The translations under genes and the position numbers were made by a program. 64,000 bases of DNA, from NCBI GenBank assembly GCA_037953745.1, contig JBAKBP010000675.1:124001-188000 (forward strand). Direction: 5' to 3'. The stretch is from Lithodes maja (Eukaryota > Arthropoda > Malacostraca > Decapoda > Lithodidae). Position 1 is the first letter of the stretch; each line of letters opens with the position of its first letter. The notes under the pieces were generated by a model that had not been told where the DNA came from, did no database searches, and worked only from the letters and a program-made list of their open reading frames with translations. Below, piece after piece: positions 1-10,755 of this stretch.

Positions 1-660
1 CTGTCAAAATCAGCTGGCGAGGCAAGCAAATAGAAGGGAGTGCGGTGATTGGTGGAGGGCTTTTCTACTTTATCACCCCCTACTAAATTAAAGCGAGCTC
101 CTGATCGCCGCAACACTGTTCCCCTAAAATTTTGGCCATCCAGCTGCCACTCCACCAGTCCACTGTGCTCACAAAGGCATCTGTGTAGCTGGAGTGCAGG
201 ATTTTGATTCCCCACGGCAGTTTTAGCTACTATAACTTGCCCGGGATGACTTAGAAGCTGTTTGAAGGCCCTAGTAGTGTTTATTCTTTGTCCTTTTCCA
301 TCGACCATTGCTACTAGTCGACGGAGTCGGTACTGAGGGTCAGAGGGGAGAGGCATTGTGCCTTGCAACTGGCAGGCACGTGCCCCGGGGATCCTATTTA
401 TAGCCTCGTCCGGGTACCTGATTGGTGGACGGCTAATCCTACCACTACGAGTCAGGGTTTCGGCGGGGCCCGTGGGTTTAGACGCTCTAGCTGGAGTTTT
501 ATCCGGAACATTAGGCAAGGGATTTTCTTTAGATTCATTTACTTTAGCTGAGGGAGAGCCATTCATACGATTGCTTTCAAGAAATACGTCTCTCGTTTCT
601 ACCTCGTCTCGAAAACACTCTTCCTCACTACTTAAAGTCTTATTGAAATATCTCGGGAGA
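1..660 (-). CDS. G1 pol C-terminal tail / downstream open frame, partial at left edge
   Basis: Reading the minus strand from about 660 to base 1 gives an uninterrupted frame of roughly 220 codons that leaves the window. It overlaps the end of the integrase frame (stop at 640) in another frame. Its first third is acidic and Ser/Pro rich and contains a TRSGRISRPP-like stretch, typical of the C-terminal tails of Gypsy Pol polyproteins. The part after the ATG at 354-356 has no domain I recognise. It is either the frameshifted end of Pol or a separate accessory ORF between pol and the 3' LTR. Openness is seen directly; function is unknown. Confidence 0.5.
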
Positions 661-2961
661 TCTGAAACTTCGCTGTCGGGGACCGTAGAGTTTTCTTCCT
701 CGGTTTTCATCTCCCACGTTTCCCTCTTGCCCAAACTCAGGGAGACTCTCGTTAGTTTTGCGACTAAGAGACCACCAGAACGGAGAGTCCTTCGAATAGT
801 TCCTGTTCAGATTAGGACCTCCAACATTAGGTCGAGCTGAGGAAGGACTAGGGTCATCAACCCCGAATTCTATCTCCTCTTCGCTCCCTTCCTCGCTACT
901 CCACTCGCTCATATCTGGTGGTAAAATACCTTCATATCGTTTAGTATGACGAATATGGGTAGCTGACACAATATCCCCATGATGCAAGTACAACACTTGA
1001 TAGGGCCCGTTTATCTCTATAACCCTGAAGGGACCCTCGTATTTCTCTTCCAGTTTACCAGCTCGGGTGGGATCATGTCTCTTTACCAGAATATATTCCA
1101 CCCGGTAATAAGGATTATTTAGAGAAACTTTCTTAGGTTGTTGCTGGGTAATATGATCATGAACTTGCTGTCGTCGCTCCCCTTGTTCCTTCAAATATTG
1201 TCCTGGTTGGGAATATTGGGCAGAAAGACTGGGGCAGGGTAATAATCGTTCTTGAGGCAATTTCGGCATGATTCCAAAGATAATCTCATAGGGAGAATAC
1301 CCAGTAGTCCTACAAACTGTGGTATTTACCCCTCAGACAATTTCTGGCAGAAGTTCCGGCCAACCTCGGACGATTTTCTCCCCTTGTGAGCTCAGACTAG
1401 CCCGTATACAATTGGCTAACACCCTATGGTTCTTTTCACATACAGCATTCCCCTGGGGGTAATACAGGGAGGTGTGCTGTATCTGGTAGCCCAAGGTTTC
1501 TCCCAAGTGTTGCCAGATTTCATTATTAAATTATTTTCCCCTGTCACTCAGAATACCTCCAGGGGTGCCATATACAAAAATTACCTTTTCTAAAATAACC
1601 CTAGCCACAGTTTCGGCTTTCTTGTCCGGAATAGCACAAGTAACCGTGTATTTGGAAAAGACATCGACACAGGTTATGATGTACCTTTTGTTCGTCTGTC
1701 GGGGCAGAGGTCCCATAATGTCCACAGATAATTTGTCCCACGGTTTACCGGCCGTAATATGTCCGGGCGACTGTCTAGGTCCCCGTCCATCTTTGCCCCT
1801 TTGACATCCCAAACAATTTTGAACAACTTCTTTAACAATCTGGTCGGCCCTCTTGGTCCAGTACCTTTCATTAAATTGCTTTAGAACTCGAGACTGTCCC
1901 AAATGGGCCCCCCTTCCTTCTTGTCCGTGAAGGATTTGGATCATGTGTTTAGCCTCCGAATAATCAAGTACTACCCGATTTTTAGAATCCCTCCAGGCTC
2001 CCTCAGAGAATTTTACTTTGTCGCCATACCTAGGGTCATGATCTTCCCTGTTAGGTTCAGTGTGTTGGACGGGTGCTACCGGTAGTCGAGACAGGCCATC
2101 GGCATTAGTGTGCAGTTTACCTGGTCTATGTCTAACTTCGAAAGAGTATTCTTCCAAAATGCCCTTCCACCTGACAAATAGTCCGTCTTCCGTTTTCATT
2201 TTCCTGAGCCATTGCAAGCTATGGTGGTCCGTGATAACTTCGAAATGGACCCCGGCTAGATATGGATGGAAATATTGTACAGCCCACACTAGAGCCAGAC
2301 ATTCCTTTTTTGTAACGCTGTAATTCTTTTCGCCCTTACTCAGCATCCGGCTAGCACATGCTACTATGCTTTCCTTTCCGTCCACTTTCTGGGCCAATAC
2401 GGCTCCGAGCCCTTCATCAGAAGCATCGGTGTATAGGTGAAACGGCTTGGTAAAATCCGGATGACAAACTATGGGGTTAGAAGTTAATTTTTGTTTCAGG
2501 TGATCAAAAACTATCTGACAACTCTGGTCCCAGTCGAATCTCCTCCCTTTTTCCAGTCTCTTAGTCATGGAGCGAGCAATTTTTGAAAAGTTGGGTATGA
2601 ACCTTCGATAATAGGATGCCATTCCCAGAAACGCTCGAATCTCTTTGACAGAGGACGGGGGTGAGATTTATGCAATAGATCTCACTTTATGTGGGTCCGG
2701 TTGGATACCTTTACTGGAAACCACGTGCCCTAGATATGCCACCTCACGGGCCCATAATTGGCATTTTGAAGGCTTCAGTTTAAGTCCTGCCCCCCTGATT
2801 CTTTCTAACACTTCTTGTCGGTGAATATGTTCCTGCCAACTAGCGGAAAAGATTATAATATCATCCAAGTAGGCTAAACAAGTTTTCCAGGTTAATCCCC
2901 TCAATACTTCGTTCATGACTCTAGTGAAACTGGCTGGTCCATTGCAAACTCCGAAAGGCAA
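640..2961 (-). pseudogene. pol: G1 pol: RT C-terminal half, RNase H, integrase (three in-frame stops)
   Basis: One frame runs from the RT palm through integrase. RT shows LPFG and YLDD (catalytic aspartates) and the VAYLGHVVS connection. RNase H follows with YTDAS, the TKKE glutamate, TDHHSL and a final ADGLSR, so all four acidic positions are present. Integrase has an N-terminal HHCC-type region ending in NCLGCQRG, then a core with VDIMGP and SDRGK. The region holding the third acidic residue continues in frame after the stop at 1531. The C-terminal GPF-type module (YEGPFRVIEINGPYQV) lies at 640-1269. Stops at 2668-2670 (TAA), 1531-1533 (TAA) and 1333-1335 (TGA) break it. Confidence 0.88.
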
Positions 2962-3644
2962 GACGGTAAACTGGTAGAGTTTGCCTTCACTTGTGGCAAA
3001 TGCGGTTTTCTCTTGGTCCTCTGACCTAACTGGTACTTGCCAGTATCCCCTCTGTAGGTCTAGGGTAGAGAACCAGGTTGACCCATTGAGTGATTCTAAC
3101 GAGTCACCAATACGAGGTAGGGGCTGCGCGTCTTTGATGGTGACATCGTTAAATTTTCGATAATCTACACAGAACCGAGTAGACCCATTTTTTTTTTTTT
3201 ACCAGGACTACTGGAGATGACCACGGACTGTAGGATTCCACTACTATCCCCTGCTTAATCATTTCCTCGACTTGTTCCTTTTCTTTTTGTCTCATAATGG
3301 GATTTTGTCGTCTATAGGGTTGCCTAATAGGAGGCCCTTGAGTGTGTATCTCGTGGGTGTGTCGGGTTTGGGCCTATCCGTGGTCCCCTTCGTTTTGAGC
3401 AAACGCATCTCGGTACGTCCAGAGCAATTCATGTAAGGTATTGGCGTGATTTGACGTTAATTGTTTCGGAATTTCAGGTAAGTTCACAGGTCCGTCAGTT
3501 CCAACAGTGGTGGGTTGAGCGGGTGTGACTTGCCCTAACAGTTTTCCTTTTTGATAATTAATTGTGTCATCGCAAAAGTTGGCTAGAACTAGTTTCCTCT
3601 GGTCGGTAGTAATATTGTGGGAGATATTCTCACTTTATTCTGTG
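2962..3644 (-). pseudogene. pol: G1 reverse transcriptase N-terminal half (frameshifted)
   Basis: This is the fingers/palm start of the Gypsy RT on the minus strand. A RFCVDYRKFN motif and the STLDLQRGYWQVPV block with the first catalytic aspartate are readable, continuous with the YLDD part downstream. A 13-base A run (T at 3188-3200 on the plus strand), just after the VLVKK motif, puts the upstream protease frame out of phase with the RT frame. That is either a replication-slippage mutation or a sequencing homopolymer error. Confidence 0.8.
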
Positions 3645-4150
3645 CATCAGGTTAAAAAATCCCGGCAGTGACGCCTGGGGTTGGAGGAATCTATCATTTT
3701 CCAAGATCTAGGGTGGATAGACAGTTTTCCTGTGGTAGCTACTATTTGAGGTCGTAGGGTGGTCGTTGTGTCTTTTGGCCCACACTGGATAGTTACCCCC
3801 AACTGACTCATGAGATCTATCCCCAGATACCCATCGACTCCACTATTCGATTTTCCCGATAAAACACAGAAATCGGTGGTGAATTTAATTCTTTTCCATT
3901 GTACTACCACCGTATTAGTTCTCCCTAGGATCGTCAGTGGTTGACCCCCGGCTCCTGACAACAGAATACGCGTTTGATTTAAGGGGCCCATTTCTTTCTG
4001 ATTTTTGTTTACAAAATTCTCTAAAAGACAACTTCTGTTTGACCCCGTATCAATTAGCATGTTGGCGGCTTTCCCATTGATTACTATAGTTTCACAAGGC
4101 GTTTGTCTCTCTAAGATGTTGACCTCACTATACCGCCCTTCTATGTGAGG
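3645..4150 (-). CDS. G1 aspartic protease (start of pol)
   Basis: Retropepsin-type protease that would cleave Gag and Pol. The MLIDTGSNRSCLL motif carries the DTG/S active site, and a YLGIDLMSQLG stretch near the end fits the flap-distal ILG-type helix. The frame is open upstream of the first usable start and overlaps the last codons of gag (ending at 4141) in another frame, so expression by gag-pol frameshifting is plausible. A TGA at 3645-3647 ends it before RT. Confidence 0.82.
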
Positions 4151-4932
4151 TTTAACAGAAATTTTTCTCTCTCTTCCGGCATCGTGACTTTTGGCTGGCT
4201 TTCTGTCTCCCTGTATTCTACCGGCAGCATTCCTCCCCGGTTTGGATCGGTTCCCCTTGGTAGAGGTCGATCGTTTGGAAGTGCGTGTCTGGGGTCAAAT
4301 CTAGGGGTTAGGGCTTGTGGACGGTTGGAACAGTTCCTAGCTAGGAGTCCGGTCTGTCTACATGTGAAGCATCGGATCAGGGCTCTCGGATACCCTTTGT
4401 TTGGGTTCTCCTCCTCCCCTTTCTCTTTTTCCTCTCTTACTTCTCGAGCCTCCATGATCATTTTAATGACCTCCATGATTTCCTTAGTAGTATTCACTTC
4501 ATGAATAATGCAGTGCTTTCTAACTTCCACCAGGTATGCTTGGATCATAATCTCCCTGATCCCCGTTTCCTGGCTCTCTTGATCCATATGGGGATACGCC
4601 AGTTTGACACTTTTCGCGATTTCCCTCCTCAGGGCTCTCACATTTTGGCCGTCGAGTTTCAGACTCTTAAGTTTGTCTCTGGCCTTCCTGGTGGAGGTTT
4701 CTCGGCCAAATTCTTCAATTAGGGCACTCCTAACTTTGGTCCATGACACTAGTCCCTCTAGACGTACTTTTAAATTGTTCAGGGCCTTGCCTAAGTGTGC
4801 CTTTCCATAGGCGATCTTCTTTCCATTTTCTCCTACGTCAAGTAACGTGAACTGACATTCTAACTGCTCGATCCAGAGCTCGATTTCTTCCTTCCCTTCT
4901 TCCCATAATCTGAATGGTAATACGCCCGTCAT
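4141..4932 (-). CDS. gag: G1 Gag (capsid and nucleocapsid)
   Basis: This 263-residue protein starts at an ATG about 50 bp downstream of the primer-binding site. The first half has the helical retrotransposon-gag capsid pattern (for example WTKVRSALIEEFG), followed by an RE/K-rich linker. The nucleocapsid has one zinc knuckle, CFTCRQTGLLARNC, in which the expected histidine of CX2CX4HX4C is a leucine, so zinc binding is probably lost. A basic, Pro-rich tail ends at the protease overlap. Confidence 0.82.
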   Translation of the reverse strand: MTGVLPFRLWEEGKEEIELWIEQLECQFTLLDVGENGKKIAYGKAHLGKALNNLKVRLEGLVSWTKVRSALIEEFGRETSTRKARDKLKSLKLDGQNVRALRREIAKSVKLAYPHMDQESQETGIREIMIQAYLVEVRKHCIIHEVNTTKEIMEVIKMIMEAREVREEKEKGEEENPNKGYPRALIRCFTCRQTGLLARNCSNRPQALTPRFDPRHALPNDRPLPRGTDPNRGGMLPVEYRETESQPKVTMPEEREKFLLNLT

Positions 4933-4982
4933 GATGTCTGTTCTGTTAGATAATTATACTTAATCTAAATGATTTGTCGAAT

Positions 4983-4999
4983 CCCACCGCTTGCCACCA
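4983..4999 (-). promoter_or_regulatory. G1 primer-binding site
   Basis: On the minus strand the sequence TGGTGGCAAGCGGTGGG lies just upstream of gag. It begins with TGG, complementary to the CCA end of a tRNA, and closely resembles the E3 site at 52301-52317. The primer tRNA was not identified. Confidence 0.6.
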
Positions 5000-5587
5000 A
5001 AATTATAATAGTAAGTTATTTTCCCTTACAGATCTTCCAGAGGAATTCGCTCCCGTTCTCATCACGTCGCAGCAATGTAATTACAATAATGCCAATTGTA
5101 TGCACAAACTAGAACCCCAGAAATGGCATAAATTAAAGTTTTGTTTTTTAGTGAATTAATGCGTTAGTTTAGGAGAAAATTATTTAAAATAGTAACAGAT
5201 TTTGACATATGTCCTTGATTTTTGACATATTAATAGAAACCTTAGTTGGTATAAGATTTATATAAGGATAACTATGCTCTGTTTTTTTTCAGCTGATGGT
5301 AAATTTCTATCTCTCCATCCTGATTATTACGATATGACCATGATTTTGTAATGAAATCTGTTGTTAATTATGAAAACTTGGCAATAATATGACGTACAGA
5401 CATAGCAGTATCCTATTTTTCCAGTAAGAATCAAGAAATCAGATGCTAAAGGATTCAATTTACCACCAGCTGGACAAAAATAGACTATAGCACAGTTATA
5501 TGGTGCCACTTGATTAGTTACTAAAACAAACAAATAAAAGGAAAAGACAAACACAAATAGATTAATCTTTGACCTTGACCTGATAAC
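5000..5587 (-). other. Probable G1 5' LTR and flank (boundaries not resolved)
   Basis: This AT-rich stretch lies immediately upstream of the G1 primer-binding site, where the 5' LTR must be. No gene is visible. Without the second LTR in the window I cannot define its start, TG...CA ends or target duplication. Confidence 0.4.
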
Positions 5588-5775
5588 TTAAGGGGGAGGT
5601 AGTCGTTTTTTTCTGGACCCCCTTCTCCCTCATGTTTAGCATATTAGTTTTGACATTTTAAGATGTTCGTTCCATTAGTTTGGCGATTTTGTGACCTTTC
5701 ACCCCATGTGTTGTCAATATTAATACTTCTCGTGCCATTTAGGTGTCGATATATTCCTGGCGAGCGATAACGAGC
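5588..5775 (+). mobile_element. TTAA MITE family, 5' fragment fused to DIRS-A
   Basis: It starts with TTAA and a GGGGGAGGTAG end and matches the first ~180 bp of the full copies at 12725, 14136 and 39597 (shared blocks include CCCCCTTCTCCCT, ATTAGTTTGGCGATTTT and GCCATTTAGGTGTCGAT). The match stops at about 5775, exactly where DIRS gag coding sequence begins. Confidence 0.75.
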
Positions 5776-5777
5776 CT

Positions 5778-7013
5778 ATGCCCCTCTTATATGGCCCTGA
5801 TACTTCCTTGACAGTTATCAAGCCCATTCGTCCCGAGGTCGCGCAGCCGACGGTAGCAGGTGAAATACCTGTACCGGAACATTGGTTTATTGAGATGAGT
5901 GAGGCCAAGAAATTACGAGCCAAGAATCAAACTGTTGATGTGTTAGATGTCATTATCAAAGCTATCCCGAGTCTTTATAGTCCTGAGTATTTTGTCTACT
6001 CACAGTCCCCGGCTCTCCCTCCGGCGTCCTTTGTGAAACTTTTTTCTGATTGAACAAGTCTAATGGGTTTAATGATGTGAAACTTTTGCAGGGCATGACC
6101 CCAGAACTTATATACTATTCCTCAGAGGGATGATTCAGGTCTTCCGGTCATTCGCATTGACGGTGAGGAGTCTGGGCCGTGGGCTGCGTGGGGACAAGAG
6201 GCCCAGCGGTTTGCCAGCACCATTACTAATAAGAGCAGCCATCAGCTCCCGCCGGAAGATAATCATTGGTTTTCCATGCCAGTAGGTAAGGCGGCAGGAG
6301 TACCCCAAAATATGCTTGACTTTTTGGGTGTCCCTAAACTTTCGTTATGCCAACTAGTAGATCTTTTCAGTGCTCCTACTCAGTTACAGATTGACAAGTA
6401 TTTTAAGATGAGGCAGAAAGCCTGGAGGCTTGTTTCCCAGTATCTACTCAACCGTCAGCTTGCGGCTTCTCTAGCCAGTACGACTGAATCGGTTACCGAT
6501 TCAAGTACTCACAAGGCACTATATCTCACCAGGCGCCTTCTACTCCAGAACTCAATTAAGTCCATTGGAGACATCCGCACTGCTGTCTTTGAAGCGGTGA
6601 GGGTGCGTCAAGATCTAAGAGTGTATCTGGTTAAGAAGCTGCCTCTGGAGATAGGTAGAAGGTTAATTTTATCTGATGTTTTCACTAAAACCCTTTCCTC
6701 CACAGATGCCTGGCACATAGTTAATTGTTTACTGGACTCTAACACTGCCACTGCTTCCACAGCGAAGAGTGGGTCAACATTTAAACCTAAATTCACTAAG
6801 AGTTCCTTTCGTGGACAGTCTCAGTCACCACAGTCATCAAAGACTCACACAACCCCCGGAACCAGTGTCACAGCTAGGGGCCGCAGTCAGTCCAGGGGTA
6901 AGGGTAGATGGTTCAGGGGACAATCCAAGAATAGGCCTGGTAGCAATGATAGCAAATCCTCTCATCCCTCTAACAGTCAGTCAGATTCACAATCCTCCCA
7001 ACCAAAAAACTGA
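5778..7013 (+). pseudogene. DIRS-A ORF1 (Gag-like), truncated and frameshifted
   Basis: It aligns by eye with the C-terminal part of DIRS-B ORF1 (from about 25480). Shared blocks include RAKxQ/E near the start, the RRLLLQNSI / GDIR / QDLRV segment and a C-terminal basic, Ser/Gln/Pro-rich tail that probably binds nucleic acid. A TGA at 6051-6053 and a one-base shift shortly after break the frame, which resumes at 6276-7013. The N-terminal half is absent. Confidence 0.75.
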
Positions 7014-7018
7014 GACAC

Positions 7019-8935
7019 CACGAAGCTCTCTCACTCCCAGCGCCGCGAAAAGGCGAGTCGGATCCGAGAGCAGCTCTGCCGGACAACACCAGTCTACTGA
7101 CTCGCAGCTTTTGGGCTTGTTACCGGGCATGGCCCCGAGATACATGGGCAAGGACAATGGTCCAAAAGGGTCTCTCGTGGAGATGGTCCTATTTATGTAT
7201 TCCCCAAGAATTCAATCATGTTTCTTTAGAGGTGGGATCCGTCATCCGGGAGATGACATTAAAGCAGATCATTGTCCCCGTTTCACCAACTCAGCCCATA
7301 TTCACTTCTCGAATTTTCCTGGTGCCGAAAAGGGACAGCGTTCAGATGAGACCGGTCATCGACTTGTCTTCTCTGAACCAATTCATTCACAATCAGTCGT
7401 TCAGGATGCTGACGGTGAATCAGATCAGGCTGACACTGCTGCCGCAAGGTTGGATGTGTTCCATAGATCTGACAGATGCCTACTGGCATATCCCCATAAA
7501 CAAACGCTTTCAAAAGTACCTGGCCCTGCGCCAAGGGAATCAGATGTTTGTGTTTCAAAGGATGCCCTTTTGTCTCAATCTAGCACCTCGTATTTTCACA
7601 AAGTTAGTCTGACAGGCTTTGCTACCATTGCTCAAACAAGGGATCATGGTGTTATGGTACCTAGACGATTGGTTAATAGTAGCTCATTCCGAAATTGCTT
7701 GCCTTCAACATGTACATCAGGTAATGTCTCATGTCACTGCCTTGGGCTTCAAACTGAACTTGGCAAAGTCCAACTTGAACCCCACAAGGGCCATCCAGTG
7801 GGTGGGTCTACTCTGGGACACCGAGTTACTCTCTCTGAGCCAGAGTGCGGACAACCGTCAGAGATTTTGCAAGAAATTATTTCGGTTTCTTCATTCTCTG
7901 ACCACCACAAGGAGAATTTGGGAGTTTCTGGTGGGGTCACTCAACTGGATAAGATTGATGGTTCCATTAGGTTGTCTGAAGGTAAAAAGGTTTATTTTGG
8001 AGGGAAACAAGTGCTTTCCGCTATTGCCAGCGGAAAGGCTATGGCGAATCCCGAAATTAATCCACAAACTGCTGGCGTCTTGGGCGAAGCCAGAAGTATT
8101 ACACTCCTCTTTGAGATGGACAACTCCTCCTCCGACGGTCTGGATCGACACAGATGCGTCAGGTACCCTGGGATGGGGGTATCAGTCAAACCTGGGCCAT
8201 CAAGGTCAGGGTCTATGGTCCAGGTAAAATCACCTTCACATAAATGCCAAAGAGGTATTAGTCCCCCTGTTTTTCTTAAAGTAGCACGGCTCAACCCTGG
8301 CGGGTAAGTCCTTAGCCTTCAGGATGGACAATCTGACTGCAGTCACATGCATTCAGAAGTATTGGTCAGTGAGATCTCGAGTATTACAAGGGTTGTCAGA
8401 AAAGATCTTTCAGCTAGCTGTAAGGCTAGAGATTTATCTTAACGCAACATATCTGCCCGGCGTGGCAAATGTCTGGGCAGACGCTCTGTCTCGGCAACAG
8501 AGCACTCTAGTAGAGTGGTCTCTTAAGCAAACCATCTTTCAAAAGATGATTGCAGAGCCATACCTTCCACAAGTGGACTTGATCGCGTCAGAGACGACTC
8601 ACAAATTGCCTCAGTTCCTCACACGCCGGAGCAAAACTCCGGCGGGAGGACCGGACGCATTTATGGTAGACTGGAACAAATGGAGCTCCATTTATCTGTT
8701 TCTACCTCCAGACGCATCCTTAATGTGTAAAGTAGTTCACAAACTACAGGATTATTGGGGCATGGTCTCGATGATCGTGCCCCTGTGGCCGGCCCAAGTG
8801 TGGTACAACCAATTGACGACGTGCTGCGAGGACCCAGTGTCACTCCCGATCTCGTACTTTCATTTAGACACAATTGGAAACCTCAAGACCCCGCTGACTT
8901 TTGCCTTGTGGATATTCAGAAGGCCAAGTGGTTAG
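7019..8935 (+). pseudogene. DIRS-A ORF2: reverse transcriptase and RNase H (three stops)
   Basis: The frame overlaps the end of gag and runs through an RT with the VPKRDSVQMRPV block, CSIDLTDAYWHIPI (first aspartate) and YLDDWLIV (catalytic pair), then RNase H (TDASGTLGWG, WADALSR) and a conserved DIRS linker. Stops at 7610-7612 (TGA), 8225-8227 (TAA) and 8282-8284 (TAG) are all in the same frame, so there is no indel, only point decay. The last segment, 8324-8935, is open and overlaps the recombinase ORF. Confidence 0.88.
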
Positions 8936-9888
8936 CACCGTTTGGGGACAGTGTGACTCACAAGTTGATTAATCAATATACCCCATCAACCCAAAGACAG
9001 TACCAATCACATTGGAAGGCATTCACTACCTGGATTGTAGAAACTGACCAACAGCAGTCCTCAATGGCCTTAATATTTAAATATCTGAATTACCTTTTCG
9101 AAGAGCGTTCATTGTCAGTTACCACATTAAGGAATCACCTCACGGCTATTATGATGCCTTTTCTCGATTTAACTGGCCTTTCCATACCTGAGGCGGAGGA
9201 GAAGGGGTTTATGCGTGCATGCTTCCGGCTTCGTCCCCCACCGCGCCAACTCATGCCCACCTGGTCTCTTGATTTAGCCCTCAATATGCTTCACTCTCAT
9301 AGGTATTGTCATAATCCTGCTTACGAGTTAAAGTTAAAGAAGGCTGTTTTTCCTATGGCCCTGGCCACGGGTAACAGGGTTTCTGAGTTGGCTGCAATGA
9401 GTTCTGAACCATCTTGCCTACGGTTCTCTAGGCGTGATATGAGTGTCCATATAGCTCCTACTCCTAATTTTGTGGCTAAAAACGAACATGCTAATCATGT
9501 GTTCTCTGAGTTTGAGGTTCCAGGCCTCAAGCACAGCGATAGACACCACCTACTTTGTCCGGTAAAAGCACTAATTACTTATAAGCAGGAATCTCGACAA
9601 TCTCAGGCCGGGTCCCTCTGGGTCTCGCGGACAGGTAAACGCCTTCAGAAGCGGCAGTTGGCAGCTTTAATTGTTCAAGTTATCAGGGAAAGTAACCCGG
9701 GTGCTCTTGGGCGGGCACACGATATTAGAAAATGGGCAGCTTTGCTCCAATTTTTCAAAAATTACTCCCTAGATGATATGCAAAAGACCAACTTGTGGTC
9801 TTCTAATCATACATTTATCACGCGTTACCTGTCCGTGAATCTCATGAAACCTAATCTACAATGTATAGCTCTTAGGCAGAAAGTCTAG
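8755..9888 (+). CDS. DIRS-A tyrosine recombinase
   Basis: This intact 377-codon frame overlaps ORF2 in a different phase. In DIRS elements a phage-integrase-like tyrosine recombinase inserts a circular cDNA in place of a DDE integrase. An N-terminal SAM-like core-binding part (TPSTQRQYQSHWKAF) is followed by the catalytic part: Arg near residue 208 (ATGNRVSELA), HDIRK near 322-325 (HxxR), and a late His near 352 with Tyr near 358 (SNHTFITRYL). All catalytic positions are present. The true start is uncertain because the first ~50 residues overlap RNase H. Confidence 0.88.
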   Translation: MGHGLDDRAPVAGPSVVQPIDDVLRGPSVTPDLVLSFRHNWKPQDPADFCLVDIQKAKWLAPFGDSVTHKLINQYTPSTQRQYQSHWKAFTTWIVETDQQQSSMALIFKYLNYLFEERSLSVTTLRNHLTAIMMPFLDLTGLSIPEAEEKGFMRACFRLRPPPRQLMPTWSLDLALNMLHSHRYCHNPAYELKLKKAVFPMALATGNRVSELAAMSSEPSCLRFSRRDMSVHIAPTPNFVAKNEHANHVFSEFEVPGLKHSDRHHLLCPVKALITYKQESRQSQAGSLWVSRTGKRLQKRQLAALIVQVIRESNPGALGRAHDIRKWAALLQFFKNYSLDDMQKTNLWSSNHTFITRYLSVNLMKPNLQCIALRQKV

Positions 9889-9913
9889 TTTTTAAGCTAT
9901 TTCCTTGTGCAAA

Positions 9914-9940
9914 GAAGGGGGGTGGGGGGGAGGGGGGGAG
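9914..9940 (+). other. G-rich tract downstream of the DIRS-A recombinase
   Basis: Four G runs in a row (six, seven, seven G separated by single T or A, after a shorter run) lie about 25 bp after the stop codon. They could fold as a G-quadruplex. DIRS-B has a similar tract at the same place (29584-29602). Confidence 0.55.
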
Positions 9941-10455
9941 TGTTCTAGCTAAGACCTCCTGTCTGCCTCCTATGTGATACACTAGATATGTAAGATAAGG
10001 CTCGTATGATAACCCATTCCTAGGACTTAAGACAGTCTAGCCAGGAAAAACTTTTATGTTAGTACTTTAATTTTGGCAACAGAGTACTTATTTTGTACTT
10101 ATTAATTTAAAGAATTATTTATAAGTGCTTAGTACAAACTATTTTTTAATAGAGTACCTGATTTTTGAATGATTATCTAATCAGATATCGTATTTTTATC
10201 AGTATTTTCCATGAACAAATATTGATTATTTATCTTATGCTAAATGTATAGTTTATGAGTGTTGTTTCCTACTGTTCAATCAAACGTCAGGTTCAACATG
10301 CAGGCTAACCCTTAATAAACGCCGCCTGTAACCTCTGTTCTATTTTTCTATTAAACATTGATCTTTTTGTGTGTTTTTGCTTTGCCCTTATTAATTTGTT
10401 AGTGGTTCTGATATTCTCGATGAATGTACCCCTCCAGACTTGTGACATCAGGCCC
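9941..10455 (+). other. DIRS-A 3' untranslated region
   Basis: AT-rich, no open frame or recognised motif. The last ~35 bp before the internal complementary region resemble the equivalent stretch of DIRS-B just before 33264. Confidence 0.5.
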
Positions 10456-10556
10456 ATCGTCAATGATGAAGGGGCCACTAATAAATTATAGGTTTGAGTC
10501 TCGAAGGGAAGAAGGAAACCCTAATATTTAGTAGTGGCCCCGGAATCATTGACGAT
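10456..10556. repeat. DIRS-A internal complementary region (near-palindrome)
   Basis: The two halves start ATCGTCAATGAT and end ATCATTGACGAT and are imperfect inverted copies, with GGGGCCACTA/TAGTGGCCCC blocks and a purine-rich centre. The second half is the complement of the right terminal end at 10922-10993. This is the arrangement of a DIRS internal complementary region. Confidence 0.75.
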
Positions 10557-10711
10557 TTTGTCCCTCCCACCATCCCCTTCCCATTCATCTGCTGTATTTT
10601 AGAAAGTCTTGATACATCAGTGAAGGACATAAGCGTCCAGATAAGAGCTGGATAACGCGCAGAATAACAGCAGACGCATTAGAAGCGCAACCTGCTAGAT
10701 CATGTTTAATG

Positions 10712-10717
<6 letters not shown>

Positions 10718-10748
<31 letters not shown>
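10718..10748 (+). repeat. Poly(A) tract
   Basis: About 31 consecutive A between the internal complementary region and the right terminal repeat of DIRS-A. It could be a retroposed tail or simple expansion; no retroposon body is recognisable beside it. Confidence 0.8.
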
Positions 10749-10751
<3 letters not shown>

Positions 10752-10755
10752 AGTA

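Larger units (their letters stand above)
1..5000 (-). mobile_element. Ty3/Gypsy-type LTR retrotransposon G1, internal region (left end outside window)
   Basis: Read on the minus strand the order is primer-binding site, gag, aspartic protease, reverse transcriptase, RNase H, integrase, then a C-terminal tail, which is the Ty3/Gypsy order. The pol frame carries in-frame stops at 2668-2670, 1531-1533 and 1333-1335 and a slip at a 13-base A run (T run at 3188-3200 on the plus strand), so this copy cannot make full Pol. The 3' LTR lies beyond the left edge, so LTR identity and target duplication cannot be checked. Confidence 0.9.
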
